Shown piece after piece: positions 1 to 8,443 of a DNA stretch of 33,532 nt (the stretch's first letter is position 1; every line of letters starts with the position of its first letter). The notes under the pieces are model-generated. The model worked only from the letters and a program-made list of their open reading frames with translations. It was not told the DNA's origin and ran no database searches. Both the position numbers and the translations under genes were made by a program. Source of the stretch: DATKKK01 sp964354625 (GTDB lineage: Archaea > Thermoproteota > Bathyarchaeia > Bathyarchaeales > Bathycorpusculaceae); the NCBI GenBank assembly GCA_964354625.1, contig CAYHAK010000010.1:1-33532 (forward strand), given 5' to 3'.

Positions 1-127
1 CCTGAACCTGAGGCGGAAGTCCTTCTAACTCACCACTCATACACAAACACCATTATTGCACGAAACTAAGCACATCCACCCTATAAACCCAACCCCCAGG
101 AAAAGAAAGTGCGCGCGCGCAGTATTC

Positions 128-394
128 ATGGCCGCAGCCTTCACGCTCGCGCTCATCGGCAAACAACCACTGCTACTAGCGTTCTTGCTCACTATATTCG
201 CAGCCGACGCCTACGTTTTCGGAAACTTCAGAAAACTCCACACGTTCTCCAGTCAATACGAACACACAAACGAAAGGCACTTCGCAGAGGAAATAGTGGA
301 ACTCTTCACACACAATCCGAAATGGATTACACTCGTTTCGCAGTCCATCGTTCTAGTGTCCGTCGTGCTTCTTGTCAGCAAGTTGCTGTTCTGA
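128..394 (+). CDS. Small two-span membrane protein, unknown function
   Basis: I do not recognise this protein. From the ATG at 128 it has 88 residues. A hydrophobic segment (about residues 1-28, rich in Leu, Ala and Phe) is followed by a polar stretch with several His and Glu residues, and a second hydrophobic segment forms the C-terminus. That predicts two membrane spans with a short loop. The frame can be extended to a TTG at 56, which would add 24 mostly basic residues. I prefer the ATG because the extension is low complexity and contains a (GC)5 tract at 111-120, just upstream of the ATG. The gene converges on the MFS transporter at 412-1644. Confidence 0.5.
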   Translation: MAAAFTLALIGKQPLLLAFLLTIFAADAYVFGNFRKLHTFSSQYEHTNERHFAEEIVELFTHNPKWITLVSQSIVLVSVVLLVSKLLF

Positions 395-411
395 CCTGTG
401 GCCTGCCCGTC

Positions 412-1644
412 TCAGGTTTGCTTGCTGTCTTTATTGCGTGTGGGGTCTGTTGTCAGAAGCTGAAAAACCACGGCTGATATTATGCCCATGCCGCCCAGAA
501 TGCTTCCTAGAACCTCATAGTCGAAGTAGATGAGTGCAACTCCGCCCACTGACGCTCCCACGACCGAACCTAGGCTTGTAGCCGCCGAACCAATCGACAT
601 CATCGAGCCACGGAATCCGGGGACCTGCTCAAGAGTCAGACTGCTCGCCGACGAAGCAACCATGCCTGAGAACCAGCTCGCCACAGAAAGCAGCACGGAG
701 GAAAGCCAAAGGTTAGGAAGAAACGCGTACGATACCGTGAACAAGCCTGCCAACAGTGCCGTCAAGACTGTCGAAGGCTTTCTGCCGTACTTATTCACAA
801 GTAGGCCGCTAGCGATGCTGCCCAGAGTGTAGCTCAGTGCAGCGCCTAAGATCACGAGCGAGGCAATTCCTTCCGGCAGGGCGAAGCGTTCAATGAAGAA
901 GGTTGCCGAATAGAACAGGACTGCCGCAAACGCCGCGTTGCGTAAGACGTTGCCGATTAGGCAGCCGATGGGTGACCCGTGTGACACGATTTCTCGAAGG
1001 CCCTCCACGTAAGTGTGCTCCTCACGTGAAGCTTCATTGTCGGAGGGCTTTGAGGGCGCGCCGACGAAGGCCAGCAGGAGGCTTACCAGCGAGAAAGGTA
1101 TAACGAATCCAAGAAGAGGCATGCGCCAGCCTCCGAAGCCTGCCAGCACGCCCATAATCGGAGCTCCAACCAGGTAAGCCAACGATCCGCCAGCCACGAT
1201 CTGGCCAACCGCTCCCTCCCTCCTCGACAAAGCGAGATGTTCACCCACCAACGCAATACACATCGGACCAACAATCGCAATGCCTACGCCGCTCAGAGCA
1301 TACGCCGCAAACACCGAGTTGAAATCCCAAGCAAGGTAACAGCCTACAGCCGAAACGCTTAGCGCCACCAAACCCGCCAACAGCAAAGACTTGTGCTTGA
1401 ACCGAACACTCAAAACACCCATGAGCAAGGCAAAAACAACCGAAACGGCTGAAGAGAGAGTGTTAATCTGCCCCATGACTCCAAGGGAGACAGAAAAATC
1501 CCCAGCCATACTAAGCAGGAAAAGCCCAGTCACGATTCCGATTGGGCTTGTGGCGAAATATGAGACGACCAGCGAGGGAAGAAACAGCCTTCTCAAAGGG
1601 CGCTTCTCTTCAGTATCACTCGAACGGCTGTTACTGACCTGCAT
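412..1644 (-). CDS. Major facilitator superfamily (MFS) transporter
   Basis: This is a polytopic inner-membrane permease of about 410 residues with roughly twelve hydrophobic segments, the normal size for an MFS drug or metabolite exporter. A polar loop rich in Lys, Asp, Glu and Ser near residue 205 separates the two six-helix halves. The basic motif NKYGRKPS after the loop fits the MFS inter-helix signature GxxxDRxGRR/K. I chose the ATG at 1644; a TTG at 1659 would add only five residues. The substrate cannot be read from sequence. Gene neighbours are accessory and give no substrate clue. It is transcribed away from the thioredoxin-like gene at 1866. Confidence 0.85.
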   Translation of the reverse strand: MQVSNSRSSDTEEKRPLRRLFLPSLVVSYFATSPIGIVTGLFLLSMAGDFSVSLGVMGQINTLSSAVSVVFALLMGVLSVRFKHKSLLLAGLVALSVSAVGCYLAWDFNSVFAAYALSGVGIAIVGPMCIALVGEHLALSRREGAVGQIVAGGSLAYLVGAPIMGVLAGFGGWRMPLLGFVIPFSLVSLLLAFVGAPSKPSDNEASREEHTYVEGLREIVSHGSPIGCLIGNVLRNAAFAAVLFYSATFFIERFALPEGIASLVILGAALSYTLGSIASGLLVNKYGRKPSTVLTALLAGLFTVSYAFLPNLWLSSVLLSVASWFSGMVASSASSLTLEQVPGFRGSMMSIGSAATSLGSVVGASVGGVALIYFDYEVLGSILGGMGIISAVVFQLLTTDPTRNKDSKQT

Positions 1645-1833
1645 CAAAGCACCAACCAACGTTTTTCTGTCATGCTTTCACCATAAGATCACGACGTAGC
1701 TAGGGCACAATCCAAGCCTAAGAAGGTGTTCTATGTTGATTAGACTATGCCCACACATCACAGGCCCGATGACCCGTCCCCATGCGGCCTCTGTCGCCAT
1801 ATCACCCCAAAAGCCGCAATAAGTCTCGGGATT

Positions 1834-1843
1834 GCTTAAATAC
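1834..1843 (+). promoter_or_regulatory. TATA box for the thioredoxin-like gene
   Basis: The sequence GCTTAAATAC is a good archaeal TATA element. Its centre lies about 26 bases before the ATG at 1866, so the transcript probably begins at or next to the start codon (leaderless). This spacing also decides the start: the in-frame ATG at 1782 lies upstream of the promoter and would not be transcribed. Confidence 0.65.
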
Positions 1844-1865
1844 CATTGGTGGCTTATGGAACCAT

Positions 1866-2300
1866 ATGTCAGTCACCCAAGTCGAATTCACAGACCTTGA
1901 GAAGCAAACGAAAAAGAAGGGCCAATCTGTCTTGCGGCTTCTTGCGTCTGACATGGGAAAAGCTTACGTCATTGCCATCTGCCGAGACAACTGCCCCGCC
2001 TGCAAGAGGCAAGCACCAAGACTGAACGAGCTAGCCGACGATCTGACGGAAAAGCACGGCAAAAAGCTGGTCTTCATTCGCGTGCATGTGAAGCAACCTT
2101 CAGGCGACAACACGGAATCGCTACGCGCCAAAGACCTGTTCGGCCACTACTTCTACCCCACCAACCTGATCCTCTTCAAAACGAAAGACCGAGGAGCAAT
2201 AGAATACTACCGCATTTCCTCGGCGAAGACGACGGAGCTCAAGAGAAACATCGAGGTCGCCTTGGACACTGCAGTGATGCTGGCAAAAGAGCGAAGCTAA
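1866..2300 (+). CDS. Thioredoxin-like protein with CPAC active site
   Basis: This 144-residue protein has a thioredoxin-type core. A hydrophobic strand (AYVIAICR) is followed by C43-P-A-C46, a redox CxxC motif at the start of a helix. Next come a second strand (KLVFIRVHV) and a cis-Pro-like region (FYPTNLILF), where the Pro faces the active site in thioredoxins. An extra Cys (C39) sits four residues before the CxxC. It is probably a cytoplasmic disulfide oxidoreductase or thioredoxin-fold reductant; the partner is unknown. There is no signal peptide. The start at 1866 is set by the TATA box at 1834-1843. Confidence 0.75.
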   Translation: MSVTQVEFTDLEKQTKKKGQSVLRLLASDMGKAYVIAICRDNCPACKRQAPRLNELADDLTEKHGKKLVFIRVHVKQPSGDNTESLRAKDLFGHYFYPTNLILFKTKDRGAIEYYRISSAKTTELKRNIEVALDTAVMLAKERS

Positions 2301-2308
2301 CAGGACCG

Positions 2309-2830
2309 CTACAGTGGCTTCCTGAAGAACGTCACTCGCTTCTCGACTCTGAACCCTATCTTTTCGTACAGGTGTCTTGCTCCGCTGGGGCTCTCAGAAT
2401 CCACGCCCAGCGCCTCCTCGGTCATGCCTTGCTCCTTCAGAACCATGTTACTTCGCGCAATTAACGCCGCGCTATGCCTTTTCCTCTCCACGGCCGGCGG
2501 ACTGAGATGAGTTCGCAGTGGCCACGCCTGCGATGGTGCTCAGCGCTCTCTCTTTCGTCAACCCAGTTGAGTACAGTGCCTATCACTTGGTCACCGTGCC
2601 ACGCTATCTGCCACAGCGAGGGCTGAAACACGGGCAACTGCTGAAACTCCTTCAAAATCTCGTCCAATATGGGGATTTGGCCGCGCATGTCTTTGCAGGC
2701 CTCGTTCCACGCATCTATGACCACTTTGTAGTGTTCAGGCTAGACGGGGCGCACTTCGACGCCTTCAGACAAAGGAAAGTCGGGGATATAGCACGCGCGG
2801 GGTACCAACCAAGGGTCAAAAAGCCCGAGC
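2309..2830 (-). pseudogene. GNAT family N-acetyltransferase, decayed
   Basis: Read right to left, the remnant begins near 2830 with residues like FDPWLVPRA and runs through EGVEVRPV to an in-frame TAG at 2740-2742. It then continues as PEHYKVVIDAWNEACKD. The acetyl-CoA loop VRRPWRGKGIAR ends at a one-base loss near 2465-2469, after which the other frame supplies ALIARSNMVLKEQGM, then GVDSESPSGARHLYEKIGF, a typical GNAT C-terminus. The pieces match the C-terminal half of a tandem-GNAT protein with two separate disruptions. The 5' end is missing, because the frame meets the 3' end of the membrane-protein gene at a (GC)n tract. It is non-functional as it stands, unless the breaks are sequencing errors. 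Confidence 0.75.
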
Positions 2831-3271
2831 GCGCGCGGCAAAGATCACGCCGTGCACGAGCAAGAGCATCAGCCCAAACACCACAATGATCCCGACAACA
2901 AACGTTGCCACGAGCAATGAGACAAGCTTACGCGACGTAGAACCGAAGGCCACGCCAAGGCCCGTCCTGCCGCCTTCAACCGAATCCGCAGCAAGCTTAA
3001 CACACACGCCAAACACTAACGAGTCCAACACCCAATAGACCAGAAGCAACAGGACAAGGAAAGCCAACGAGGCCACGAGCGCATCCCAAACCTGAGTCAG
3101 CGCAGTCTCTCCCGCAAGAGGGTCAAGCGTCGGAACGCTCGCAAAATAATCGCTAACGACCATGCTGATCCCTCCTCCGATGAGTGAGACCACCAAAACG
3201 GACGCGAGAAACAAGGCAAAACTCCTCATGTAGAGGTCAAATGCCAACCTCAACGTTTCCTCAATCGACAA
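2816..3271 (-). CDS. Polytopic membrane protein, probably 3'-truncated
   Basis: The 151-residue product starts MSIEETLRLAFDLYMRSF, a soluble N-terminal helix. It then has three or four hydrophobic segments (about residues 18-40, 66-90, 115-140). This layout resembles archaeal membrane proteins related to the glycerophosphodiester phosphodiesterase membrane domain, which are usually longer. The protein stops abruptly at ARARAF inside a (GC)n tract (2829-2837), where the GNAT remnant begins, so the 3' part was probably deleted. The start is a TTG at 3271. An in-frame TGA lies six codons upstream, next to another (GC)n tract at 3275-3283. A TATA-like box lies at 3326-3335. Confidence 0.55.
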   Translation of the reverse strand: MSIEETLRLAFDLYMRSFALFLASVLVVSLIGGGISMVVSDYFASVPTLDPLAGETALTQVWDALVASLAFLVLLLLVYWVLDSLVFGVCVKLAADSVEGGRTGLGVAFGSTSRKLVSLLVATFVVGIIVVFGLMLLLVHGVIFAARARAF

Positions 3272-3325
3272 CTCCGCGCGCGCTCAAGCTACATCGACCT
3301 CCACAGGTCCATTCTGCCCTTCAAC

Positions 3326-3335
3326 TATTAAGCTT
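3326..3335 (-). promoter_or_regulatory. TATA-like box for the membrane protein at 2816-3271
   Basis: On the minus strand this reads approximately AAGCTTAATA, an archaeal TATA-type sequence about 55-60 bases before the TTG start. That predicts a leader of roughly 30 bases containing the (GC)n tract. Confidence 0.4.
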
Positions 3336-3414
3336 TAGAGCACCCATTGAAAGCCTCTACGCAAAAGGCACACGAACCGCCCACCCGCAGGGTTGGCGAC
3401 CTGCAGGCGCGGAG

Positions 3415-3663
3415 TTACGGCACTTCGAGAACCTGCAGAACGTTCGCTATCGAGTTTATCCATCTCAAGTAGGCGTTCAACGCTGAGCGCAAAGCCACCG
3501 TGTCTCGTGCCTCAACACTGAGGACGAGACGCTTGCCTTTCTTCTCCAGCGTGGCCTTGGCCCTTGCGGTGAAAGCCTTTGTCTCTGGAGACAACGCTTC
3601 GAAAACCGTGGTCAGCTCCTTTCCTGAATGAGGCTTGAACCGCACGCTAGCATTTGCCTTCAA
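3415..3663 (-). CDS. pcc1: KEOPS complex subunit Pcc1
   Basis: Pcc1 is the small dimerising subunit of the KEOPS complex, which makes the t6A modification on ANN-decoding tRNAs together with Kae1, Bud32 and Cgi121. The product from TTG 3663 (MKANASVRFK...) is about 82 residues, the family's usual length. It shows the expected beta-beta-alpha layout: a first strand, LSPETKAF, a strand ending RLVLSVEARD, then a long helix TVALRSALNAYLRWINSIANVLQVLE, which is highly typical. A TTG at 3687 would add eight residues, but the shorter start fits the family better. It is the last gene of the exosome/proteasome operon, the position where archaeal pcc1 often sits. Confidence 0.85.
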   Translation of the reverse strand: MKANASVRFKPHSGKELTTVFEALSPETKAFTARAKATLEKKGKRLVLSVEARDTVALRSALNAYLRWINSIANVLQVLEVP

Positions 3664-3763
3664 CGTCTCACGCCCTGCAGCAAGCAACAGACTCCAACAC
3701 GGCTACTTGATTGACTGTGAATCTACAAAAACAGGATGGAAGGAATCTGGGGATGAAGGGCTC

Positions 3764-4084
3764 TTAGTCGGTTTCTTTCGGCGTTTCTGGTGCTTCGGGT
3801 CCGGATGTCTTGAGTGCTTCTGCAGCTGGGGTGCCTTTGGCCACTCGTTTTGCCACGACTGCCAGTTTAGTCGTCGGCGTGTAGGCTCCGCCCGTGTAGG
3901 TGTGCCCACATTTCAGGCATTTCCACACGCCCACGCTTTGCCTTCTAACGCGCGGAAAGCCGCACGCTGGGCACCTGTGGCTCTTTCTTAGCTCAGTGAC
4001 TATCTTAGCATATCGTTTCCGCACCGTGGTTCCGTAGCGGACGCCCAGCCCTTGGGTGGGCCCCACTTTCTTGGTTCGTCCCAA
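3764..4084 (-). CDS. rpl37ae: 50S ribosomal protein L37Ae
   Basis: This is a zinc-ribbon protein of the large ribosomal subunit. The start MGRTKKVGPTQGLGVRYG and the zinc site C38-PA-C41 ... C56-LK-C59 define the family. At 106 residues it is longer than the usual 70-90 because of a C-terminal tail rich in Pro, Glu and Thr. It follows rrp42 by seven bases in the exosome operon, its usual archaeal position. The next gene, pcc1, starts 100 bases downstream, and no gene for Rpo12 (RpoP), often found here, fits in that gap. Confidence 0.95.
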   Translation of the reverse strand: MGRTKKVGPTQGLGVRYGTTVRKRYAKIVTELRKSHRCPACGFPRVRRQSVGVWKCLKCGHTYTGGAYTPTTKLAVVAKRVAKGTPAAEALKTSGPEAPETPKETD

Positions 4085-4091
4085 TGCTCGT

Positions 4092-4880
4092 TCACCAGTC
4101 TAGCTGTTTGCGCAGTTGCTTAGCCTTGTCCTTAGCGATTTTCGCCGCTTCTAATACTTGTTTCGGTTCAAAGTAGCCTTGTCCGCCCTTCTGAATAGCG
4201 CATATGTTAAAGTTGTCGTCAATCGCCATCGAGATTCTTGCGTCCATTGCCTGCTCCTCTTCGAGCCACGGGTCAACAACCAACTTATCATTGAACTTCG
4301 CACACGTCACCGTGACGGGATGTTGCTTGATAGGCAGTTGCGTGTAGCCTGGCTTGATCTTCACTTCGCCGTCCTTGTAGTCGTAGTTGGGCATTTTCGT
4401 GTTCATCAAGGCACTCACCGCTGCCAAAGCCGCCGCGTCAATCAGGTTCCCGTCGTGGTTCAGCACGTAGATGTCCACAAACACTACGAAGACCTTCTTG
4501 CCCGGTTCAATGCACAGTTTTTCGGTGTCAATCATCTTGGACTCTCTTATGCCTCTGTCCACGATTCTGGCAAGCTCAATCGAGTTCTCGTCCGGCGGAC
4601 CTGTTTCAAATGATGGCGAAGCGATCGGCGCAAGCTCAGCATTCACCGTCAAGACACCATCGTTAGGTGTGTCTGGGAATGGTTCGCCGCTCGCAATCTT
4701 CGTGCCGACAAGCACGTCGGTTTTGCCGAGGAGCACTCTTGCTGATCCTTCGGCGCGTTCGATGAGGCCCTGTTCGATCCTTATCTCCCGGTAGTCGTTC
4801 AGTTCTCTGCCGTCCGTGCGTTTGTCTTTCGATATGAACTGCTCGATTTCCTTCTTCTTTACCTTCGTGATGACTGACAT
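4092..4880 (-). CDS. rrp42: Exosome complex RNase PH-like subunit Rrp42
   Basis: Rrp42 pairs with Rrp41 in the hexameric ring of the archaeal exosome and helps bind RNA but is itself inactive. The 262-residue protein has the RNase PH fold signatures RTDGRELNDYREI near residue 22 and LARIVDRGIRESKMID in the middle. It also has the family segment FVDIYVLNHDGNLIDAAALAAVSAL, where active Rrp41 has a different set of residues. Length is normal. The ATG overlaps the last base of rrp41, which indicates translational coupling and equal production of the two ring subunits. Confidence 0.95.
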   Translation of the reverse strand: MSVITKVKKKEIEQFISKDKRTDGRELNDYREIRIEQGLIERAEGSARVLLGKTDVLVGTKIASGEPFPDTPNDGVLTVNAELAPIASPSFETGPPDENSIELARIVDRGIRESKMIDTEKLCIEPGKKVFVVFVDIYVLNHDGNLIDAAALAAVSALMNTKMPNYDYKDGEVKIKPGYTQLPIKQHPVTVTCAKFNDKLVVDPWLEEEQAMDARISMAIDDNFNICAIQKGGQGYFEPKQVLEAAKIAKDKAKQLRKQLDW

Positions 4881-5614
4881 TAATCTTCAGCCTCCTTAAC
4901 GTTTGCATACTTGCTTTTCAAAGCCTCTTTCTGCATTGCATAGATCGTTTTACATCCATCAAGGGCAAGGCTTACAGCAGTCTCGAATTCGTCATGCGAA
5001 AGCTTTCCATCCATTTGCAGCAACGTGACAGCGTTCAGGCTTGGCATGTATGCCACGGGAACGTCTGCCACGCCCAGCTTATCCTCAGTATCGTCCAGGT
5101 CCAGCACCATCGTGTCGTCAACTTTGCCCGCCGCGCATGCCACGACCAGGTCTCGCATCGGGATGCCCGCATCAGCCAAGGCTAGCGAAGCAGCAGTTAT
5201 GCTGGCGCACCTCGTTCCGCCGTCAGCCTGCAGCACCTCGATGAAAATGTCTATCATGGTTCGCGGGTAGTATTCAACGAAGACTGCGGGCTCGAAGGAT
5301 TCGCGGACCACTTTTGAGAGTTCAACCTCTCTTCTTGAGGGCGCTGGCGACTTGCGTTCCTGTACCGAGAAGGGCGCCATGTGATAGCGGCATTTGAGAA
5401 CCGTTCGGTCCTGAAGCGCCATGTGTTTCGGGTGCGCTTCTCGGGGGCCGTACACGGCGGCCAAGATCCTGTTCTTTCCATGCTCGATGTACGCGGAGCC
5501 GTCGGCGTTAGGCAGGGTGCCTACCTCAAGCTTGAGCGGCCTCAGCTTGTCGAATTTTCTTCCGTCTAGCCTCAAGCCCTTTTTGTCAATTAACTTTTCA
5601 GGTTTATCATTCAA
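4880..5614 (-). CDS. rrp41: Exosome complex exonuclease Rrp41
   Basis: Rrp41 is the catalytic subunit of the exosome ring. It degrades RNA 3' to 5' with phosphate and can add heteropolymeric tails in reverse. The 244 residues include the N-terminal LRLDGRKFDKLRPL, the phosphate/RNA-binding ADGGTRCASITAASLALADAG at about 130-150, and D184 in GVADVPVAYMP, which aligns with the catalytic Asp of characterised archaeal Rrp41 proteins. It overlaps rrp4 upstream by eight bases and rrp42 downstream by one base, so the three exosome subunits are co-translated. Confidence 0.96.
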   Translation of the reverse strand: MNDKPEKLIDKKGLRLDGRKFDKLRPLKLEVGTLPNADGSAYIEHGKNRILAAVYGPREAHPKHMALQDRTVLKCRYHMAPFSVQERKSPAPSRREVELSKVVRESFEPAVFVEYYPRTMIDIFIEVLQADGGTRCASITAASLALADAGIPMRDLVVACAAGKVDDTMVLDLDDTEDKLGVADVPVAYMPSLNAVTLLQMDGKLSHDEFETAVSLALDGCKTIYAMQKEALKSKYANVKEAED

Positions 5615-6317
5615 CTTTCTTTTCCTCCTTTTTTCCTTTTGCTTCTTTCAACATCTGGGTTATGCGGTCTGTTAAGCCGCTTGTGTGAGATTCGTCTTCG
5701 ATTTTGCGAATAGCCATGCTGGCCAGCTGCTCATCCTCCAAGGTCTTCCCCGTCACAAGCACAATGCCGTTGAGCCCGAGTATCACGTTGCAGCCTGTTT
5801 CTTGCTTGATCATGGAGACCATTGAACCCTTGCGTCCTATTATTCGGGGGATCTTTGTCGGCGTCACTTTCATTATCTGTCCGCGTGTGATTTTTCCGAG
5901 GCCCGGTTCGCTGACTGCCAGTTGCGGGTCGTGCGTCCTGTCGTAGGCGTCTATCTTTGCCACTATCAAGTCTCCTACGTCGAGAAGTTTGGGCAGGTCG
6001 TCCTGTTGCGGCTTGAAGGGGCGGTTCAGAACCTCTGACGCCCTCAGTAGCGCTGGGTACGGGGCGTTTATGTCCACGGTCCAGCCTGTGAAGCCGACTT
6101 CCACGATCGTTCCTATGACCACGTCTCCAGTTCTCGGCACGTAGAAGGATTTCAGTGCCACGACGTTGACGCGTTTGTTGTCGTATTCAACCAGGCCGAT
6201 GCGTTGAGCGAAAATCTTGCCCCCTTCGAGGTAGGAGTTCTCGCCGGCCACGTATTCGCCTTCTGCTAACAAATCTCCTGGTGTCACAATCTGTTTGTTT
6301 TCGAAAAACGCTGGCAT
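5607..6317 (-). CDS. rrp4: Exosome RNA-binding cap protein Rrp4
   Basis: Rrp4 caps the exosome ring and feeds RNA into its channel. The 236-residue protein has the N-terminal domain with VTPGDLLAEGEY, a central S1 domain (about residues 60-140, starting GDVVIGTIVEVGFTGWTVDINAPYPALL) and a C-terminal KH-type domain with IIGRKGSMVSMIKQETGCNV (about 155-180). The C-terminus is a Lys/Glu-rich tail. It lies 42 bases after SBDS, the classical archaeal order SBDS-rrp4-rrp41-rrp42. Confidence 0.96.
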   Translation of the reverse strand: MPAFFENKQIVTPGDLLAEGEYVAGENSYLEGGKIFAQRIGLVEYDNKRVNVVALKSFYVPRTGDVVIGTIVEVGFTGWTVDINAPYPALLRASEVLNRPFKPQQDDLPKLLDVGDLIVAKIDAYDRTHDPQLAVSEPGLGKITRGQIMKVTPTKIPRIIGRKGSMVSMIKQETGCNVILGLNGIVLVTGKTLEDEQLASMAIRKIEDESHTSGLTDRITQMLKEAKGKKEEKKVE

Positions 6318-6359
6318 ATTACAATCTCTCCGATTTTTCCTTTCTTTTCAAGACACATT

Positions 6360-7049
6360 CTAAGCGACTATTCTCGCTTCTCCGCTTCCTTTTGTTACGT
6401 TTCCAAGTTTGTCGAGGAATGGAGCGTACATGCCTGCTGGCATTTCTATCTCGCCGAACCATGAGCCGTCACCGCGCCACTCTTCACGTTTGATGATGCC
6501 GAATCCTTTGATTGCGCCGTAGGCTCTTGCCGAGTAGGTTGCAGGGATGCTTACGCCTACGATGACTTGTTCCATCCTCAACGGCAGAATGGCTCTCAGA
6601 AGCTTGATTACCTCTTTGGCCTGCTCTTCAACAGACTTGAAAGGATCAATTGAGTAGCGCACCTGTTCGAGAGCGTTTTCCACGCGGGCAGGCGGATGAG
6701 GAAGGTTTGTTTTCGGGTCGACGCACTGTCTGGCTATGAAATCGATGATCTGTTTGCGTTTGTCTTCTACCATTTTTCTGCGCTGTTCGGTGGTGAGTTG
6801 CAGTGTTCCGTTTTTGAGTATGTTTTCGGCCACTTTGAGCGTGTCGATGGTGCCGAAGGCTTTGCGTATGCTTTCTTCGCCGACTTTTGTGCCTTTGTTT
6901 GCGTCTGAGAATATCGTTTCGCTGACTAGAGCCTCGGTTATGGAGGCGACTTTGCCCATGCGGTAGTCCAGTGCCTTCTCAGGCTTAACCAGAATCTCGA
7001 AGTGCTCGTTATCTTTCGTGATGCGTGCAGTAGTGTACTTTTCACCCAT
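6360..7049 (-). CDS. sdo1: Ribosome maturation protein SBDS
   Basis: This is the archaeal orthologue of the Shwachman-Bodian-Diamond protein. With EF-2-type GTPases it helps release the anti-association factor aIF6 from 50S subunits. The 229 residues cover the FYSH domain (about 1-90, with YTTARITKDNEHFEILVKPEKALDYRMG), a helical middle domain (TTEQRRKMVEDKRKQIIDFIARQCVDP) and a ferredoxin-like C-terminal domain. The C-terminal text WRGDGSWFGEIEMPAGMYAPFLDKLG is diagnostic. It sits eight bases after psmA. Confidence 0.95.
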   Translation of the reverse strand: MGEKYTTARITKDNEHFEILVKPEKALDYRMGKVASITEALVSETIFSDANKGTKVGEESIRKAFGTIDTLKVAENILKNGTLQLTTEQRRKMVEDKRKQIIDFIARQCVDPKTNLPHPPARVENALEQVRYSIDPFKSVEEQAKEVIKLLRAILPLRMEQVIVGVSIPATYSARAYGAIKGFGIIKREEWRGDGSWFGEIEMPAGMYAPFLDKLGNVTKGSGEARIVA

Positions 7050-7057
7050 TACCTATT

Positions 7058-7786
7058 TCACTTACTGGAGCCTACCTGTTTGACGTACTCCTCTGTCTTT
7101 TCGCCGCTGAGCATTTCCATCTTCTTGGTGTCAGCCGGAATTACGGCTATCTTTATTCTAGGCGGCAGTTGCCGTGCTTCTAGCGCTTTGGTTAGGCATT
7201 TGACGGCTAATTTTGTGGCTTCTTCGAGTTTCATGTCGTCTCGGTGTTCTTCTTTCATTATGGCTAGCGCTGTGTCTCTCCCTGCGCCCTGTGCTGTGGC
7301 CTTGTAGCCTCTGTATGTTCCGCTCGGGTGCGTTCCGAAGACTCGACCTCCCGTCTTGTCGACTCCAGCAAAGATTATCGAAACGCCGAAAGGCCTCACT
7401 CCTGCGTGCTGCGTGTAAAGCTGCTTAACATCAGATATCCTCTTGGCCACCACTTCCACGTCGACAGGCTCGTCGTAAGTCAGCTTGTTGCTCTGAGCGT
7501 TAACGCGTGCTTGGTCTATGAGTATGCGTGCGTCCGAGCTTAGGCCTACTATGGCTGCCCCTACGTGATCGTCAACTCGGAAAATCTTCCACGAATATTC
7601 AGTCTCTTCGAGGGGTTCAGCGTTCTCCTCAGATCCCAACACTACCCCTTCAGGGCAGCGTATGCCCAAGATCGTGGCTCCCCGGTTGACTAGTTCCATG
7701 GCGTACTCAACTTGGAAAAGCCGCCCGTCCGGAGAGAACACGGTTATTGCACGGTCATATGCGCCTGGTGCTGCAAATATAGACAT
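7058..7786 (-). CDS. psmA: Proteasome alpha subunit
   Basis: This subunit forms the outer gating rings of the 20S proteasome. The N-terminus has YDRAITVFSPDGRLFQVEYAMELV, the alpha-subunit signature that distinguishes it from the beta subunit, and there is no propeptide. Gate residues AYDRA are present. The 242-residue length is normal. It is the first gene of the operon psmA-SBDS-rrp4-rrp41-rrp42-rpl37ae-pcc1, which links protein and RNA turnover. A T-rich element around 7843-7855 on the minus strand is a possible TATA box, but it is weak. Confidence 0.97.
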   Translation of the reverse strand: MSIFAAPGAYDRAITVFSPDGRLFQVEYAMELVNRGATILGIRCPEGVVLGSEENAEPLEETEYSWKIFRVDDHVGAAIVGLSSDARILIDQARVNAQSNKLTYDEPVDVEVVAKRISDVKQLYTQHAGVRPFGVSIIFAGVDKTGGRVFGTHPSGTYRGYKATAQGAGRDTALAIMKEEHRDDMKLEEATKLAVKCLTKALEARQLPPRIKIAVIPADTKKMEMLSGEKTEEYVKQVGSSK

Positions 7787-7973
7787 TCATCTATTCCTCA
7801 CAGTATGCTCTAAACTACTTGCAGTCTCCAATACAACAACTACACTAAAAACCTTTTGCCATACAATCAAGCTTGTCTAGCTTCTGACAGTCTCAGGCAT
7901 TCCACGGGGAGAGGCTTAAAGGCAAGGTTGGCATCAGCAATCCTATTTGAACGCTGCCTCGGCCTGCAGCGGT

Positions 7974-8354
7974 TTATCCCGGATCAGCGCGCGCGCTCGT
8001 TTTCCGTCTTTCTTTTTCTTGTTCTTCCAGCAGCTTGACGTACGTTCTGACGGCTGAGTCTACGTCGTACGTCTTTTGAGGTGCTAGTAGCGAGGTCAAG
8101 TAGTTTTTGATGCGCCTTCTTATGATAATGTACCATGCTACGGTGAAGGGCACAAGTGGGCCATATACGGTGATTATCGGGCTCATGTGAAATGTCCACG
8201 CCACCCATAACGAGATGAACGGATACATGCTGATCAGCACGCAGCTCACTATGAACCAGAAGAAGAGATCCGTCAACGGCCCGAAAATCATGCTTGCAGA
8301 CGAGGAAACCTCATAGCGCACCTTCGCCCAGACCTCTCGAAAACTCCTGGCCAT
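7974..8354 (-). CDS. Small membrane protein with basic C-terminal helix
   Basis: I do not recognise this 126-residue protein. After a basic start (MARSFREVWAKVRYEV) it has two hydrophobic segments (about 22-50 and 55-78), then a basic RRRIKN turn. A soluble C-terminal helix follows, rich in Glu, Lys and Arg (VKLLEEQEKERRK). The extreme C-terminus (TSARADPG) is encoded in part by a (GC)5 tract at 7987-7996. A minus-strand TATA-type sequence at about 8396-8406 gives a plausible leader of some 20 bases. Divergent from it, on the plus strand, is the displaced promoter of the Cys/His-rich gene. Confidence 0.6.
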   Translation of the reverse strand: MARSFREVWAKVRYEVSSSASMIFGPLTDLFFWFIVSCVLISMYPFISLWVAWTFHMSPIITVYGPLVPFTVAWYIIIRRRIKNYLTSLLAPQKTYDVDSAVRTYVKLLEEQEKERRKTSARADPG

Positions 8355-8443
8355 TTCTTACCCCTTCCTTGCCTACTAGTAGAATAACAGTCGAGATAAC
8401 TTAAGCCTTTGCGGGTCGCCACTGCCTCGCCGCAGACATGATA

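Noticed and set aside
1782..1865. Longer N-terminus for the thioredoxin-like protein
   Set aside because: The TATA box at 1834-1843 lies inside this stretch, so the transcript should begin at about 1866.
2740..2742. TAG in the GNAT gene as pyrrolysine
   Set aside because: The same gene also has a frameshift and lacks its 5' end, so decay explains the TAG more simply.
7913..7924. TATA-like AGGCTTAAAGGC on the plus strand
   Set aside because: No gene or RNA follows it on the plus strand; the downstream sequence is the 3' end of a minus-strand gene.
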